A stretch of 64,000 nucleotides of DNA from Mycolicibacterium aichiense (GTDB taxonomy: Bacteria > Actinomycetota > Actinomycetes > Mycobacteriales > Mycobacteriaceae): positions 2,480,001 to 2,544,000 of the forward strand of contig NZ_AP022561.1 of the NCBI RefSeq assembly GCF_010726245.1. Reading direction: 5' to 3'. Each line of letters starts with the position of its first letter. Position 1 is the stretch's first letter. The notes under the pieces were generated by a model that saw only the letters and a list, made by a program, of their open reading frames with translations, was not told the origin of the DNA and ran no database searches. The position numbers and the translations under genes were made by a program. Of this stretch, positions 63,305 through 64,000 are shown in pieces.

Positions 63305-64000
63305 CGGCCCCCAAACCGGACACCAAGACCAGCGGTCTGCTCTACGGCATCGGCGCCTACGGGTCCTGGGGTCTGTTCCCGGCTTTCTTTCCGCTGCTGA
63401 AACCGGCTGGGGCACTGGAGGTTCTGGCGCACCGCGTGGTCTGGACGCTGGTGCTGATGGCCGGTGTCGTGGTCGCCATGCGCAAGTTGTCCGACCTGCG
63501 GTCGATTACCGGACGCACCTGGCTCCTGCTGCTCTGCGCCTCGGCGCTGGTGTCGGCCAACTGGGTCATCTTCATCTTCGCGGTCAGCAACGGCCATGTC
63601 GTCGACGCCGCGCTCGGTTACTTCATCAATCCGCTGATCAGCGTGCTGCTCGGGGTGCTGATCTTCCGGGAACGGCTCAACCGGGCCCAGGTGGTCGCGG
63701 TGCTGATCGCGCTGGCCGCGGTGATCCTGCTCGGCATCGAGGTCGGCGGCCCGCCGATCATCGCGCTCGGGCTGGCCTCGACCTTCGGTCTCTACGGTGT
63801 GGTCAAGAAGGTGGTCCCCACCGATCCGCGGGTCAGCGTGGGCGTGGAGGCCGCGATCGCGGCCCCCTTCGCCATCGCGTACATCGTCGTGCTGCAGCTC
63901 AGCGGCCACGGCCAGTTCGCCGGCAACGGGCCGGGACACCTCGCGCTGATGGTCCTGTCCGGGCCGATCACCGCGATCCCGCTGCTGTTCTTCGCCGCCG
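63301..64000 (+). CDS. RarD-like EamA/DMT transporter, cut by window edge
   Basis: About 233 codons are visible from GTG 63301, which overlaps the rluD stop by four bases (GTGA), and the frame is open to the last base. The sequence starts [30 protein letters not shown] and continues as hydrophobic helices with [28 protein letters not shown], the typical RarD core. These are drug/metabolite transporter superfamily members; substrate unknown. Confidence 0.88.
   Translation, partial: MTAPKPDTKTSGLLYGIGAYGSWGLFPAFFPLLKPAGALEVLAHRVVWTLVLMAGVVVAMRKLSDLRSITGRTWLLLLCASALVSANWVIFIFAVSNGHVVDAALGYFINPLISVLLGVLIFRERLNRAQVVAVLIALAAVILLGIEVGGPPIIALGLASTFGLYGVVKKVVPTDPRVSVGVEAAIAAPFAIAYIVVLQLSGHGQFAGNGPGHLALMVLSGPITAIPLLFFAA

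Overview
The window is chromosomal DNA from a mycobacterium, most likely a rapid grower of the Mycolicibacterium type. Evidence: high G+C, many GTG starts and 1-4 base gene overlaps, and gene order that follows the M. tuberculosis Rv1457c-Rv1497 and Rv1536-Rv1540 blocks (mptB, suf operon, acn, ripA/ripB, moxR1, fabG1-inhA-hemH, mutAB-meaB, lipL, then ileS-dinB-ansA-lspA-rluD). The species cannot be fixed from sequence reading alone.

Region by region. (1) 1-3126, minus strand: mptB, an ABC ATPase and a truncated ABC-2 permease, translationally overlapped. (2) 3214-9413, plus: the whole SUF Fe-S assembly operon sufR-B-D-C-S-U-T, with a SufR-type operator over the sufR start. SufB has no intein. 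(3) 9423-15511, plus: a three-gene block of unknown role ending in an Old Yellow Enzyme, then a thioredoxin, EchA12, an ABC-F ATPase, a small HTH protein and a SnoaL-like protein. (4) 15531-18944, minus: aconitase and its TetR repressor AcnR, with a clear AcnR operator at 19006-19021. (5) 19131-25251, plus: a membrane protein, the endopeptidases RipA and RipB, MoxR1, a DUF58 protein and a VWA protein. (6) 25315-30572: fabG1-inhA-hemH (mycolic acid and heme synthesis), an Rv1486c-like gene, NfeD and an SPFH protein. (7) 30688-33421, plus: an accessory cassette that looks like a type VII secretion effector module: a WXG100 protein, a WXG/glycine-zipper protein, an LpqN/Mog1-like protein and a four-helix membrane protein. 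(8) 33445-40722: a TVP38 protein, methylmalonyl-CoA mutase (mutA, mutB), the MeaB chaperone and a LipL-like esterase. (9) 40723-56143: an accessory cell-envelope lipid island with a 1-kb AT-rich leader. It holds a mycocerosic-acid-synthase type PKS, a PapA acyltransferase, two tandem condensation-fold acyltransferases, a GAP-like lipid exporter, a GT1 glycosyltransferase, a membrane protein paired with an HTH regulator, and a free-standing half condensation domain. (10) 56150-63999, plus apart from ansA: an ileS T-box riboswitch, ileS, dinB, ansA (minus), lspA, rluD and a truncated RarD-like transporter.

How the genes work together. The PKS, PapA, acyltransferases, GT and GAP form a plausible path that makes a methyl-branched acyl chain, moves it onto a sugar and exports the product, as in lipooligosaccharide loci. 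No fatty acyl-AMP ligase or MmpL gene is present here, so those functions would have to be supplied from elsewhere. The cassette at 30688-33421 is the best candidate for an undescribed system: a pore-forming T7SS effector with its partner, an Eag-like chaperone and a membrane immunity protein. That role is inference from architecture only.
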